NCBI GenBank assembly: GCA_016508695.1
Contig: VNKQ01000013.1
Coordinates: forward strand, 992,001 to 1,056,000
Length of the DNA: 64,000 nt
Direction of reading: 5' to 3'
From: Hyphodiscus hymeniophilus
Lineage: Eukaryota > Ascomycota > Leotiomycetes > Helotiales > Hyphodiscaceae
The notes below the pieces were generated by a model. That model did no database searches. It worked only from the letters and a program-made list of their open reading frames with translations, and was not told the DNA's origin. Shown here one piece after another: positions 1-11,813 of the stretch (positions are counted from its first letter, which is position 1; every line of letters begins with the position of its first letter). Made by a program: the position numbers and the translations under genes.

Positions 1-2459
1 GACAGAATGCGAGGCACTTTCTCAGCAACACTTGCGGCGTCTCTGATCTTCAAGGTTCTGAGATTGGTGAAAGGCATATCCTCGACAACGGTGAAAAGAG
101 CTGTCAAAGAGATGTCGTCCATGGTCAGGTGCTCTAGCTCTGAGATGTGCAAAGTTGCTGCGATGTCATTCTGGTAGACATGAGATGGCCAACTATACTG
201 TTCCATGTACAAGTCCTTGATGGGGGGTAGTTTGCCACCAGCGTTGCCGAAGTAAAAGGCACGACCAGAGTATGCATGCCATTGCGGCGCAATTCTCAAA
301 GTTCTAAGATTCTTTGCGGATACCAGGAACTCCCGAACAAAGGGCGAGATTTCCCAATCATTGGTAGCTAGTTCCAAGAAAACCAAGTTCGGTATTGGGA
401 TAGACTTCAGGATCGCTGGTACATCGGTGTCCCACAGAGGGAGGGCGGCGAATTTTCTCAAGCGAAGGCAGAGATTGGGCATTTGGAGAAGACCGTCTTG
501 TATGGTAGCTGGAAAACTCGCAATATCTAAAACTGGACTCGATTTCCATTCACAGATCCAGCTGAGGATCATTAGCTTGATATTCAATCGAGACGTAGAG
601 GTGGGCTCACTTGATGTATTTGAGACTCTTGCAGCCTAGCATGATTTCTTTTACCTGTTTAAGGTTGACGTTTGACGTCTTCTGAATGGTAAGCTCTTGA
701 GTATAGCGAGACCTGTGACGAGTTACAACAATCAGATGGCTCTATTACAAATAGGGAAAAAAGCAATGAGAAGAGTTTCCTGCAGACGACGTAGACGTAT
801 ACATACTTTGGAGAGTGGATAACCTCTCCCGTGAGTGCCTTGTTCACTTTCATGTCCCTCCGGATCGCGGATACATTCCAAGGCTGGGAGCCGTTACGGA
901 GCTCCAGATGTCGATAGGTTAGAGCGGTAAAGTGATAGTGGAAGGTCTGGGATACTAGACGGTATCTGCCGAAAGATGAAGAAACATTGAAAGTCGAACC
1001 AGGCTGGAGTTCAATCTTGTGGAGCTGTTATACGAATGGTCAGCCAACATTCTGTGCACGAAAAGCTTCTCGACAAAGCGAAGCAAACTACCTTTTCAAG
1101 AATCATGCCCCAAAGCTCTTTGCTCAAAACAGCCTTTTTTTTAGTTTGGGCGACAGTTTCGAGTCTTCCTAACGGCAAATCATTATCGGTGGCTTGCGAT
1201 CGAGCATTGTAGAATGTGTCTTCGCTCTCAAGGTCTCCTTCTGAATATGTAGCATCTAGGACTTCAGTATGACCAGTACAAGCCTCGACCGTGATATTTT
1301 GACTTGTCAAGAACTTCCAAGCTCGATGGATACCATCATTCGGTCCTGGTTCAACGCTTTGTTCAATATTTCCCTGACTGAGTGCTACTGCTGGGCTTAT
1401 ACCTCCTTCTGTGGTGGCGTTGTCTTGTTGGCTCAGAATAGTACCGTCCATCCCTGTATGTGATATGTGGGTTTGGGCAACGACTGGAGCCTCCTGCTCT
1501 TCAACAATACGTTCATTCTCATCGCCCGCCAGTCTGAGCCAAAAGTGAACCCACTCCACACCGTCTAACGGCTCTGTTGTGTTTGTAGCCGGCAATTTCT
1601 GGTTCTTCCTGGTTAGTCGTTGCATCTTCCTCTGGCGCACTGTTTTCTCCGCCAGAGATATTTGGCGAGTCCACAGGTGTGGTACGCTAAGGTCAAGTGT
1701 AGACATGTCATGGCTTCCCTGCTGATATCGTAGTTGTTGTGTCGTGCACTTCTGCTGTGTCTTCTTATGTAGAAGTCTTGACGGTGGGATGGCTTCTAAA
1801 ATACGACGTCCATTCTCGACTTTGATGGTAGTGTCCCCCGCAGTATTGAGCTCAACCTTCTTGTTGCTTGTGAGTCTTGAGGGTGGGATAGCTTTCAGGA
1901 TACGGCGTCCACTCCCAGCTTTGATAGTAGCATTTTTGCCAGTATCGCGTTCGGCTTTTTTGTCGCTCGTATGTGTTGAGGGTGGAATTGCTTTCAGGAT
2001 TCGACGTCCATTGCCAGCTTTGATAGTAGCGTTTTCGCCAATATTCAGTTCAACTTTCTTGTCGCTCGGATGCCTCGTAAGTCTTGCTGGAACAGTCCAA
2101 GGGTTAGGGACGGCCGTTGATTGAGTGTGATGCGGATCCATGGTGTCTTTGAACTCCTCGGAAACACGAGCTGGGATGGGTATATCACTTTGTACGCTGT
2201 CCTGGCGGTGTGGAAAAGTTTGTGAGACAGGATGCGGTATTGGACCAGGACTCCTCTGGTTAGCCAGAGAGGCTTGAAACGGTTGAGGAGTCGATGTACC
2301 AAGGTGAAGTACACTCATGCTGTCGACCAACTGTGGAGGAATCGTAAAAGGAGCAGTTGCGTGGTACGTAGGAGAATCAGAAGCTGGTCGACGGTTAGAA
2401 AGCCCAGAACGGTATTGATCTATCCTGCCGGTCTGGAACTGATGACTTGAAGACGCCAT
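1..2459 (-). CDS. F-box protein with disordered, repeat-bearing N-terminus (partial, runs off left edge)
   Basis: Four exons are visible: 2459-1092, 1024-807, 712-611 and 561 to beyond base 1, with introns 1091-1025, 806-713 and 610-562, all GT-AG and frame-compatible. I chose the ATG at 2457-2459; the open frame extends upstream but without an ATG. The first 440 or so residues are polar and low-complexity and hold three 33-residue repeats. The F-box begins at the end of exon 1 (LSKELWGMILEK) and continues in exon 2 (YRLVSQTFHYHFTALTYRHL), a common fungal pattern. Downstream sequence has leucine-spaced segments (NLVFLELA, ISELEHLTM, NLRTLKI) like the degenerate LRRs of fungal F-box proteins. 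The family recruits substrates to SCF ubiquitin ligases through Skp1; the substrate here is unknown. The C-terminus and stop lie outside the window. The F-box call is firm, the LRR call moderate. Confidence 0.75.
1783..2079 (-). repeat. Three tandem 99-bp repeats inside the F-box gene
   Basis: Three consecutive 99-bp units (starting near 1783, 1882 and 1981) each encode 33 residues. The shared core is KK-x(7)-ATIKAG-x-GRRIL-K-AIPPS with small changes: ATIKAGNGRRILKAIPPS, ATIKAGSGRRILKAIPPS, TTIKVENGRRILEAIPPS. The unit length is a multiple of three, so copy number can change without breaking the frame. The two promoter-distal units on the coding strand are more alike than the third. Confidence 0.9.
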
Positions 2460-3574
2460 TGTCAGTTCCTGATTCGAGGTAGTAACTTGATCATACGGTC
2501 GAAATCTGTTCTTGATGTTGTGGAAGGAGTGATTTGAAAGGCTCTTAAAGACCTGCAGTGGATTGAGGTAGAAGAGTCTGGAAGTTGACCGCAAGGGTCG
2601 AAGTTGAGCGGGACGTGATGCACGCGAAAGTAAACAAAACAAGAATAAAGTCAACCGTGAATCATCGAATTGAATTACCGAGCGCCGCTTCACGGAATGG
2701 TTCTATCGCCGAGAAACGAAGTGAAGTGTCGAGATAGTGAATCTTATCATTTGTGAGAGGTTGAGTTTGGCATATTAAATGCAGTGCATATTATATTTCG
2801 GCTCAGTTCTGCTTCTCACGACCATTTCTTTTCAGTCTTGAAAGATCAGCTCTGGATGAATTACACAGACTCGCGAGAGAAATAAGTCAAAAGCAACACA
2901 TCAAACCAATTGACAAACAAAGTGTTCCAGGAGGATTTGTTCTTACCTGTGATTGCAGCTACCAAAAGTTTGTTCTGGATGACACCCATCTTTACTGTTC
3001 CTCCATCTCTGTTTCTCCTCCTTTCCTGGCATCTACCTCCATTACCGCATCCCAGCCTTCCTGCTACTCCCTCGACCTACCTACCTTTCAATCTGCAGCT
3101 CACAAGCAATAGCAAGATCATCACATAACCCCGACCTCCCAGCCCCTGCCTCCCCAATCCTCAATACCCACCACATATAAACATATGACACTGACAACAG
3201 TCTACGAAGCTTGAGCAACCGAGTCCGTGCAACGGAAGTGTGCTCACTCGAGCAGCTCTTTTTTAATGTCACAAAGAGCGAATCGCCAGAGTGTAAAAGA
3301 AGCACGTATCACAACACTATTTTACAATGATACATCTAATAAAACATAGCCAGGACACAGCTACTTATCTATCATCTATCATGTGAACCAAAACGCCAAA
3401 CACCATCCCATGTATGCAGCTTCGATCGAAGTATGCAGTCTCGCCCGACGCCTTGCTTAGATCCACGTATGGTATCTGTCCCCAGTTTTTGAGTTCGCCC
3501 TTGAAGGAAACATTGCAAAAACTCAAGCCTAGTATCTCACAGAGCATCACTGCCGGCTCAATGGCGTTCCCTGC
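2460..3574. other. Intergenic: promoter of the F-box gene and 3' flank of the GT90 gene
   Basis: No coding sequence is supported here. A pyrimidine-rich stretch near 2995-3090 is open on the plus strand, but its translation is low-complexity (P, L, S) and has no splice context. Confidence 0.6.
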
Positions 3575-5636
3575 TCATAAATCGCCCACAAACCCCAGCT
3601 TATCCCTATTATCGTCCCCGAGTCTGGCGTACTCAAGCAACAGCCTCAGCACATAAATTTGCATATCTTCTTTTCTCAATACCTTGTTTGCCCACGCTTG
3701 ACCCGCCATCGCGATCTTTTCCGCAGCCGCATCATGACCCTCAACTTTGATGTTGTCTCCCTCGTATCCGAGGAAATATTCCATGATGCCATAGAAATCC
3801 ATGAATCTGTTATCCATAGGCACGAAATGCACCCAAGGCATCAAACGACTATCGTGCCATTCCCGGAAAATTGTAGCTTTGATAGGCAAGCTGGTCGACA
3901 GCAGGAACCCTCTATATCGGCCAGAAAAGGAATTCCCGTCAATATCGGGCACAAACTTCCTGTCAAATTGGCCTGACATCTTCATGCCGGACGTAATGTT
4001 GAAGTAGGGTTCCGTGTAATTGCACTTTAGGTCTGCTCTGGGGGGGTCGCACATCAAATCCACAAAGCCTGTGTCCGCCCATTCGCCTGTCCAATTTCCT
4101 AGGTTATTCTCTTGCTGTGCTGCGAGATTGTAATGGCTGGTGGGAAGGGCCCAATTTTGAGGTATCGATTTCCAGGATTCCGCGTTGGCGACTTCCGTGG
4201 CATTCGTCATGGCTACGAATCGGTGACGTTGGAAACCCCTCCAGTTGGATGCTTTATTCTTCCCTCCTGTTGCTACGCCACGCCATATCACCTTGTTGAG
4301 TTTGTTCACCCAAGGCTGACCGTGGTCGTCGCCGCCGGAGAACCGCTCGTCGTTGCTCCAGTACATTGGGGCTGGGAGGAGGATCTCGTTGTTTGTGGGA
4401 AGTTTGGAGCCACCGAACATTGGAAAGAGGGTTTTCGTGGCTGAGACGGACAGAGGTTCGATCATCACCCCATGGAGGGCCTGGAGGTCGGGTTGATGAC
4501 AGAAATCGGTTGAGAGAGTGTAATTCGACACGTAGCCCTTGTATGTGTGTGGTAATGTATGCGCGAGCGAGATATCGGGGATGTGAGAGAAATCGGTCAT
4601 CATAGCTGCTTTACGCGCAAGACTATCTGGATGGCAGCCCCTAGATGCAACTTTCCAAAATGGGTCTATTTTCAATTAGCAGCTGAAACACTGCCGACCT
4701 ACGCAACTTACGTGTATCCTCCCACTCTTTGGGCCGGGTCTGGACGTCTTTGTCTGGACCGTTACCCGGATTCTCGAGCTTCTGGTACTCTGTGATGACC
4801 TCATTCGTTGGCGCCAGGTGCCTTGTCGACCTCTCAGTCTCCATGTATTCGTTGACCGTCTCCCACGGCGCGACAATCCGCGGCTCGTCCATAGCATTCA
4901 GAGACATGCTCACATCCGGCAGCATGTGCTGGATTGTCTTCAGTAAATCCAACCAGATCTCCGTCCAGAACCAAGTACTACCAGTAGTCGCGTTGTGATC
5001 TCGAACGTGGATGGTCATCTCGTAATCCCAAGCCTCCTTTCGCATCGTCGAAGCGGGCATTCCCCAGAAAGGACCCAAGTCATGGTATATCTGGTCGAAA
5101 AAGTCCTCTACCATCACTGCACCATTCTCTTGCGCGAACTTGAACCATGTGCCAAACCCAGGCGGTGGGTGCCGTCCCCTTCTCTTACGATATTCCGCAG
5201 CTGCGGATTTGATGTCCTTGCTCTCCTTTTTCTGCCATTCCGCAAATGACTTCTCGGCGCCTTGAATCAGCTCGTCGATAGGATGTGTCGAGACTGGAGG
5301 AGTAGGTGCAGGGTTTGAAGATGGCTTCTCTCCCACTGGAGCATTCGTCGGCTTCTCTTCCGCTGGAACGTTCGTTGGCTGTGCTTTCGGTGCTGGAGCT
5401 TCCGTTTTAGGGGAAACTGGAGCAAAAGCTGAACTATCCAATGCCGGCGCTGGCGTTGGATTCGAGCCCAGAGATGGTAAATACGTCGAGTCTTCTCCTC
5501 CATAGGTTTGGACATGGTAATGGCGAAGGTATCCTAAGAGGAGAATAATGACCAGAGCAGAAAAAACGTATCTTGCCAAGCCTGCCGCTCGTCGTGGCGC
5601 AGGAAAGGCCATGGTGACAGGCGATGAAATCTTCAT
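3575..5636 (-). CDS. Glycosyltransferase family 90 (CAP10-like) type II membrane protein
   Basis: Two exons, 5636-4712 and 4665-3575, flank a 46-base intron (GTAAGT ... CTAAT ... ATAG); the product is 671 residues. The start is the first ATG of the frame (5634-5636); ATG at 5612 is an alternative. A single hydrophobic segment near residues 20-40 (FSALVIILLLGYL) fits a Golgi signal anchor, followed by a Pro/Ala-rich stem with three similar NVPAEEKP-type units near residues 70-100. The lumenal part carries GT90/CAP10 features: FGTWFKFAQENGA, WRGVATGGKNK followed by RHRF, YRGFLLSTSLPIKATIF, and EYFLGYEGDN near the end. The family includes Cryptococcus CAP10 and Cxt1 xylosyltransferases, so a role in cell-wall or glycoprotein xylosylation is likely, but donor and acceptor cannot be read from sequence. 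Confidence 0.88.
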
Positions 5637-7835
5637 GAGTCGTATGGAATGCACGAAGTTCTCTCGAAGGTTTAGAAGAAAAGCATCTGGCGGGCTCTAT
5701 TAATAGCGTGGCGGCACGGGAACAAACGAATGTGGTGGTTGGAAACCAAAGAAAGTTCAGCTCAACGGATGAATCATGGGAGAAAAGGAGAAAGTAATGA
5801 GCAGAGTCGTCGCCGTCGGATGAGGCTCTTTATGTTGAAATGCAATGAGTGAAAAGGATAAAAGGAGGAGTTTTGAAGAAAGGAAGAGGTTCAGGAGCAG
5901 GGGTAGGGAAGGGCCACTAGGGGTCTCTTAGGGAAGGTCGGATGCTACCAGCTTTCAGGGGGAAGCGGAAGGGAGATTAAGGTATCGATACGGAGCGACG
6001 CTTCCCTATTGGCTCAGCTGAGTCAGCTTAGGCTACCTGCAACCATCAGCCGGTTTGACAAGGCTGGAACGAGGAAGAGGTGCGCAAAAGGGGCCATCAA
6101 CAAAGGTAAGCTTCATTTCTGTCTCTTGTGATTGCTGATTCCTGAGGAGCCTTTCCTTCAAAACGTACTCCTCCGAGTAGGAAGTAGGTAGTAGAGACTT
6201 GCTTCGAGGGCATTCAACAATGAGCATCAATAAAGGAAGGAAGGTTTCGCGGAGTTCGTGTTCTGTTCACTGTGGTATTTTCCCACAGTAAGGTTCTCGT
6301 ATCCCAGATATCCCTCCGTATTACCTCCTTGGCGTCCATCTACTAATAAGCGGCGTCCTGCTTCAGCAACCGCCTCAGCTCATCTTGGTCACCGCAGATC
6401 AGGATGCTCAACTCGGCCGCCCAACGAGAGAACAGGTGGCTATCCGTTTCTGTCGTACCACATAGTACAGCACTCTAGAGCAGCAAACGTATTTCGAGAT
6501 GGTTCGACTATTTTGCTCTGTACTGTTGGACTCGGACTTGCATTCGTCGGCCTCTCGCATCAAGTAGCTGCGAGACGCCGACGAGGACGAAGTGGGATGA
6601 GATGGTGGGTCAAGAAGGAGTGTTTATGGCCCGTTGGCGGTCTGATCCATGAGTACTGTACCAATTTGATATATCCAGGCCAACAACTATTTGGATGCAC
6701 AACCAAACCAACAGGAAGATCGTTCCTCGGCCAGAAAAAGAGATGATTAATAAGTAGAAACCAACATACAATCCGCTGCAGAAATCCTAGCGGTTAGATA
6801 ATATCTCTAGTCTGTGATATCTTATTAATTGCCTGTCCATACCAGACATTCTTTGACAAGATCAAACGGCTTATACGTTCTTGACGATCTCTTCAAAAAA
6901 CAACAAAGCCTTCAACCGTACCTGATTTATGAGCGACTACTAATCTCGGAAGACCTATCTGGGATGATCTGCTTAATGCACCGGCCGGTTTCAGGGAGAT
7001 GGCTTGGTATGATGGTTGTTAGTGAGTTAAGACAAGCTTTGTGATTCTCTTGGCTGAAATTGAGAGAAATCCGTAAAAATTGGCATGTTCAGGTTTTTCT
7101 ATCGTTCATACGATCAACACGATCACGTATCAACTCAATGGATAGATGAATAAAGCGCACGAATTGCTTCGAACTCAACCGCTCACGTGACCTAGTCACG
7201 AAAGTGGGGTTTGTCCCAGCCTCCTCTTTCACTTCATCTCTTCTCGACGACGACGACTTTAATAATCAAGACGACGATAATCGCAGAAGCTTCATATTTA
7301 GTTCAGAAACTCAGCAATATTGACGGATATTATATCTCAAAATCCTACTCTTCCAACCAATCATTCTCGAGCTCGCCACTCACTTACAACTCAATCACAA
7401 CCATCACAATGAATGCCGCAATGCTCTACAAGCTCTTGACGTCGTCGGCACTGAATCGTGGGCTATCAGACATGTTACAAATAGTTTCATGATTGGTTTT
7501 CTTGGCTTATCCCACTCCCATGTCCACGTTCTTACGAAACCGTCTATACCTGTACTTAGGGGATATACCGCTTTATCCTGCGCTTTACGGTCAACCATCC
7601 ACTCACCCAAGATGATTTTTACCTAACAATGGCGGCACATCGGAAAATGGGAAAATTCTACAAAACCCTCAGAGATTCCGCTTTTGAGGCATTTTCCCTA
7701 AAAAGCATTCAACGTGCTCACATCAGGAACCTTCAGAGTGCCCCACTTCGCTCCCGATCAATACTTCAGCTTTAGCTTTTTCCCTATTACCAACTACAAT
7801 ACAAAGAGAGCAAATATCCGCACCATTTAGGAACC
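5637..7835. other. 2.2-kb intergenic region upstream of GT90 and arginase
   Basis: The two flanking genes are divergent, so both promoters should lie here. No conserved coding sequence was found. The plus-strand frame at 6258-6746 is open but basic and low-complexity. From 7215 to 7408 the sequence is rich in CT and CA like a fungal 5' leader. It ends in ATG at 7409 opening a 27-codon frame (MNAAMLYKLLTSSALNR..., stop 7490-7492), which could be a leader peptide or a short gene. Confidence 0.5.
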
Positions 7836-8917
7836 ATGACAACCACTTCAATGATTCAGCCCAAGTTTCTTGCCAAAGGCGATCAGTTGGGCGTTGTCGC
7901 TGTCGGCTTCTCAGGAGGACAAGTAGGCCTCTCTTGCCTTTCAACCCTTCCATTAGGTTAACAGGCAAACAGTGCAAACCAGGAGTCGATGCCGCACCCT
8001 CAGCTCTCATTTCCAGTGGTCTCCTTACCCAGCTGCACGAAGAGTTGGGCTACCAACTACACCACGATGACACAGTACACTCCTACAAAGACCTGATGCC
8101 CTCGACCGACCCCGACATCCGCGGGATGAAGAACCCACTCGCCGTATCTGCCGTCACACAAAAGCTATCCGAGCAAGTATACTCGCACGCAAAAGAAGGT
8201 CGTTGTGTTCTTACGCTCGGAGGTGACCACTCTATTGCCATCGGTACGATTTCCGGAACTGCAAAAGCCATTCGCGAGCGACTTGGTAGGGAGATGGCGG
8301 TCATTTGGGTGGATGCCCATGCTGACATCAACACGCCCGAGACGAGCGATAGTGGAAATATTCACGGCATGCCTGTTGCATTCTTGACGGGTTTGGCGAA
8401 GGAAAAGAGAGAAGGTGTGTTTGGGTGGTTGAAAGAGGATAACCTGATCAGTGTGAAGAAGCTGGTTTACATTGGATTGAGGGATGTGGATCGAGGTGAG
8501 AAGAAGATCTTGAGGGAAAACGGGATTCGTGCGTTTAGTATGCATGATATTGACAAGTAAGTTGCACCAGGTTCGAGATCGAATTTTACTGATATTTGCA
8601 GGCATGGAATTGGTCGCGTCATGGAGATGGCGCTGGGCCACATTGGAAACGACACTCCCATTCACCTCTCCTTCGACGTCGATGCTCTCGATCCTTTGTG
8701 GGCTCCAAGCACGGGAACTCCAGTTCGAGGAGGTCTCACACTTAGAGAAGGAGATTACATCGCTGAGTGCGTTCACGAGACGGGATCCTTGATCGCAATG
8801 GATCTGGTCGAGGTCAACCCCACATTAGAACCTGGAGTCAATGATATTGGAGCACACGAGACAGTCCGAGCTGGGTGTTCGTTGGTCCGGTGTGCACTAG
8901 GGGAGTCGTTGCTGTAG
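7836..8917 (+). CDS. Arginase
   Basis: Arginase hydrolyses L-arginine to ornithine and urea in the cytosol, using two Mn ions. Three exons (7836-7922, 7973-8556, 8602-8917) give 328 residues, close to the 320-335 usual for fungal enzymes. The first intron's acceptor is fixed by reading frame: it must be the second of two nearby AGs, so that GFSGGQ runs into CKPGVDAAP. The Mn ligands are all present: GGDHS, DAHADINTP and SFDVDALDP. The C-terminus has DLVEVNP, as in other arginases. The ATG sits in a good context (AACCATGAC). The gene is CAR1 in yeast and agaA in Aspergillus. Urea produced here links functionally to the urea transporter at 35.7 kb, although the two are not clustered. Confidence 0.97.
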
Positions 8918-9758
8918 TCAGGCTCGTTGGGTATGCATTTGGCGGGGTTAATTGGCAGCATTTATTATCCAGGTTCTGGTGGAAGGAAATATCCAAAGAT
9001 CGCGCTCATAATGGTCTATCAGGAATCCCAAACATTCTACAAAACTAAAAAAAATATCAATATTCGTCATCACATTAAATATACTTCGTTCCTGTCCATC
9101 CTACCCCAGTCAAAACGTGGTGCCTTCAATCCCCTGCCACCTCTTTTCCCCTCCCAGCCTCGCGAAAATCAAGGAAACAGCTGCGTCACAACACATCCCA
9201 CACCTCTGCCCAACTTCTCGTGCAACCAATACTTGAGACTCAGAAACAATTATCTGCTAAAGTCGCTCTTTCATCTCATCTTGCACCGCAATTGACAATC
9301 AACGGATTGCTGAATTTGATTCTCCACGGTCTCGTCATCTTACCGCTCGCTTCTTCAAAGGCCCGCAGCTTATCGAGTCCATACGATAATCGAGCTGTGG
9401 AGAGCCGCGCTGTGCTGCCAACGAAGCTGTCGGCGTGGACATCTGACTTCACAGAGAGCAGTGTCTGCCACGGGATATTGAGTCGGAGTCGCTCGGGCAA
9501 TTGGGTACAGGGAGACTTGAGAGGCATTGGAGGATTGCGATACCAGACGGAAACGAGGATCTCTCGGACGATACACCAGATACGAGCGCTGCAGCGGTTG
9601 CGACGACATTGTCATAACACTCACTCCCCTCTCCCTCCAAGGCTTCTGAAGGATTCGCAGACTCCTAGTTACCTTACCTTTCTCCTCTCCCTCTCTACAA
9701 CGATCTATAGAACCAATCTCTCAACCTCTTCTCCTTCACCACAGAAGCATAGACCAAG
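8918..9758. other. Intergenic between arginase and the four-TM gene
   Basis: This holds the 3' flank of arginase and the promoter and leader of the next gene (CT-rich from about 9625). Plus-strand frames between 8927 and 9840 are open but lack conserved content or splice logic. Confidence 0.5.
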
Positions 9759-10586
9759 ATGGCATCAACAGAAAGCACCATGTCGGAGGTCATCGTGCAA
9801 CGCGTCCGCACAAAATACCACTGGCCGGCCGTCCAGCTGAACTTCTGGCTTCTGATCATGTTGATTGGATCCGGGACGATCCTGGGCATAAATGCGGATT
9901 TCATAACCGTGCAGCAGCAGTTACAACTCGGGATTCCCTGGTTCGTCCCTCCACTCCCATAGTTCCTCCTATCCCCATCCCCATCCCCATTCCCCTTCTC
10001 AGCCCCTCCCGGCCGCATCTGATCAATGCTACATGAACCCCGCTAACCCGTCCTGCGCCGTCTAGGTACTTCCCCTACTGGATCACGGTCGCCTCGCTCA
10101 CGATCCTCTTCATCTTCGTGGAGCTGTGGCTCATCTCCCAGCGGCAGCTCCTGCCGGGCATCGTGATGATGGGCACCTTCATCCTCTTCATCCTCTGGGT
10201 CGTGGGGCTCATCGTCGACTCGGTCGAGCTGTGGGGGCCGTCGGGCGTCAACTCCAACTGCCAGCTCTACGTCAACGCCGCGAGCAGTCGCGGCCAGAGC
10301 GTCGATACGTTGGCGTATCTGCAGCAGCATAGTATTTGTGAGTTGTACCTCTCTTTCGTCGCGGGGTTCGGGTGAGAGTTGGAGGGGCTAAAGGCGGAGG
10401 GGAGAGCTTTCCGGGTGTGGGGATAAGGAGATCATATGGAAATGGCGTAGCGAGTGTGTAAGAAGATGCTAATCCGTACCCTGCATAGGTCAAAGCTGGA
10501 CAGCAGCGTGGGCTTTCGAGCTAGTGGGCTGCGTATTCCTACTCTGGATGATGATCATGGCGTACCAAGTCTACAGCGACAAATGA
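9759..10586 (+). CDS. Four-TM membrane protein of unknown function
   Basis: Three exons (9759-9940, 10066-10337, 10489-10586) encode 183 residues. Both introns are GT-AG with CTAAC/CTAAT-like branch sites and restore W (TG|G) and C (T|GT) codons. Four hydrophobic spans are clear: FWLLIMLIGSGTILGI, WITVASLTILFIFVELWLI, IVMMGTFILFILWVVGLIV and AFELVGCVFLLWMMIMAYQ. Between spans 3 and 4 is a loop with two cysteines. Tetraspan topology with a short cytosolic N-terminus resembles the many MARVEL-like fungal proteins, but no signature residue proves membership. Exon 2 is clearly more GC-rich than its surroundings. Intron 1 contains a short CCCATC repeat near 9965-9990. Confidence 0.82.
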
Positions 10587-11204
10587 GACGACGGATGAAG
10601 AACGAGAGACACGGGACGATGCATGAACGATGAACGACATGTTATACATACATGAGCATGCCTGGGATGCTGGGAAGGTGGAAAACAGGCGATGGTGTGT
10701 ATAGGCTTGGTGAAGATGGGCATGGCATATAGGCGTCTGGAGCATCTTTAGAGGACCTTTGGATATAATGTATATACGACATTGAAGCGAGGAAGATCAG
10801 ATCAGATCAGATATCGGCATATGGGATAGGTGTGCATAGTATAAACCTCTCACTCATCACCACAGCATCCGATGCTCGGCTTTCCGAATACGTGAGCTCT
10901 CTTTCCTTACGGGAGCTTTCTCTTCTCCCTTCTTATACGCAAGACGAGACCTGCGCCGGTTTCGAAGACACATGTTGCAAGAACGGCGGGGTACGCGGTG
11001 CAGGTGAAGAGAATGCATTATTCCATATCAAGTCTGGAGAGTATGAAGTCTGAATCCATCCCAAAGCTGTCCTTTCCCTTTCCATCCAGCCGTCCATCTA
11101 CCCATCCATTCCGTTCTACTACAGTGCGCTAGAAGAGAAAAGACGAGACGGGACGAATCTGGTCAAACCATTCCCAAATCACCCCATCTCCGAAGAGAGC
11201 TGCT
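10587..11204. other. Convergent 3' flanks, no gene
   Basis: The region separates two converging genes. The only visible structure is a short GATCA run near 10797-10815. Confidence 0.5.
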
Positions 11205-11813
11205 CTAGTTGGAGTACTTGGCATCGACCTTGTTTCTGCGTGGCACGGGGATGTTAGCATTTTTCGTAAGCTCATGTGAGAGGGCACTGCTTCTCGATAG
11301 TGGATGTTGGCAGTGAGAGGGAGGAGACGTGCGATGGGTGAGAGGAGGAAATGGAAATGGAAATGGAAATGGAAATGGAATTCAATAAAGGTGGGCGGGG
11401 GAGGGGAAGGGCCTACCCAGTCTCCTTCTCGTAGAAGCCTCGTGCGCCGTCGGTGATCTTCTCGTTCTGGTCGCGCGAGAAGGTGTGGCCGGTCTTCTTC
11501 TCGATGAAGTCGAGTCCTGGTGGGCAGTGATGTGTTAGTTAATATTCTCCAACGTGGGGCTTGGACCCAGGGTGGTGGTGAGATGGGGGTGGAAAGAAGA
11601 CGGGTAAGTAAGGTATTGAGGGAGATAAACGTGTGCGAGCCAGAGGAAATGGAGAAGGAAGTGAAGCTCACCCTTATCACCGTAGTCCTCAGTTCCCGCA
11701 TTGCCAGTGTTGCCCGCCTGTTGGGTGGTGGCGCCCTGCTGAGCATTGCCGCTGCCGGAGCTGTTGCCCATGTTGCTAGCCATGCCCTTTGCTTTGTTGA
11801 GGAGTCCGTCCAT
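11205..11813 (-). CDS. Small hydrophilic three-exon protein (90 aa)
   Basis: Exons 11813-11672, 11516-11417 and 11235-11205 splice in frame (G|GA, then GG|A) to a 90-residue protein. It begins MDGLLNKAKGMASNMG and is followed by a Gly/Asn/Gln-rich linker. The ordered C-terminal part is EDYGDKGLDFIEKKTG, then NEKITDGARGFYEKETG, and ends NKVDAKYSN. I recognise this arrangement from many short, abundant mould proteins but cannot name a proven function; stress or conidial roles would be guesswork. No signal peptide or membrane span is present. Intron 2 carries a GGAAAT microsatellite. Its longer introns (155 and 181 bases) are unusual for this window. Long frames crossing these introns are not real. 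Confidence 0.85.
11347..11376. repeat. GGAAAT microsatellite, five copies
   Basis: Five perfect GGAAAT units lie within intron 2 of the small protein gene (intron 11416-11236), so they do not affect coding. Confidence 0.95.

Noticed and set aside
6258..6746. 162-codon plus-strand frame upstream of arginase
   Set aside because: Basic, low-complexity translation, no domain, no splice context, in a promoter region.
8165..8776. 203-codon minus-strand frame opposite arginase
   Set aside because: Shadow of the arginase exons.
11129..11746. 205-codon minus-strand frame over the small protein gene
   Set aside because: Runs through both introns and the GGAAAT repeat; the spliced 90-residue product explains the locus.
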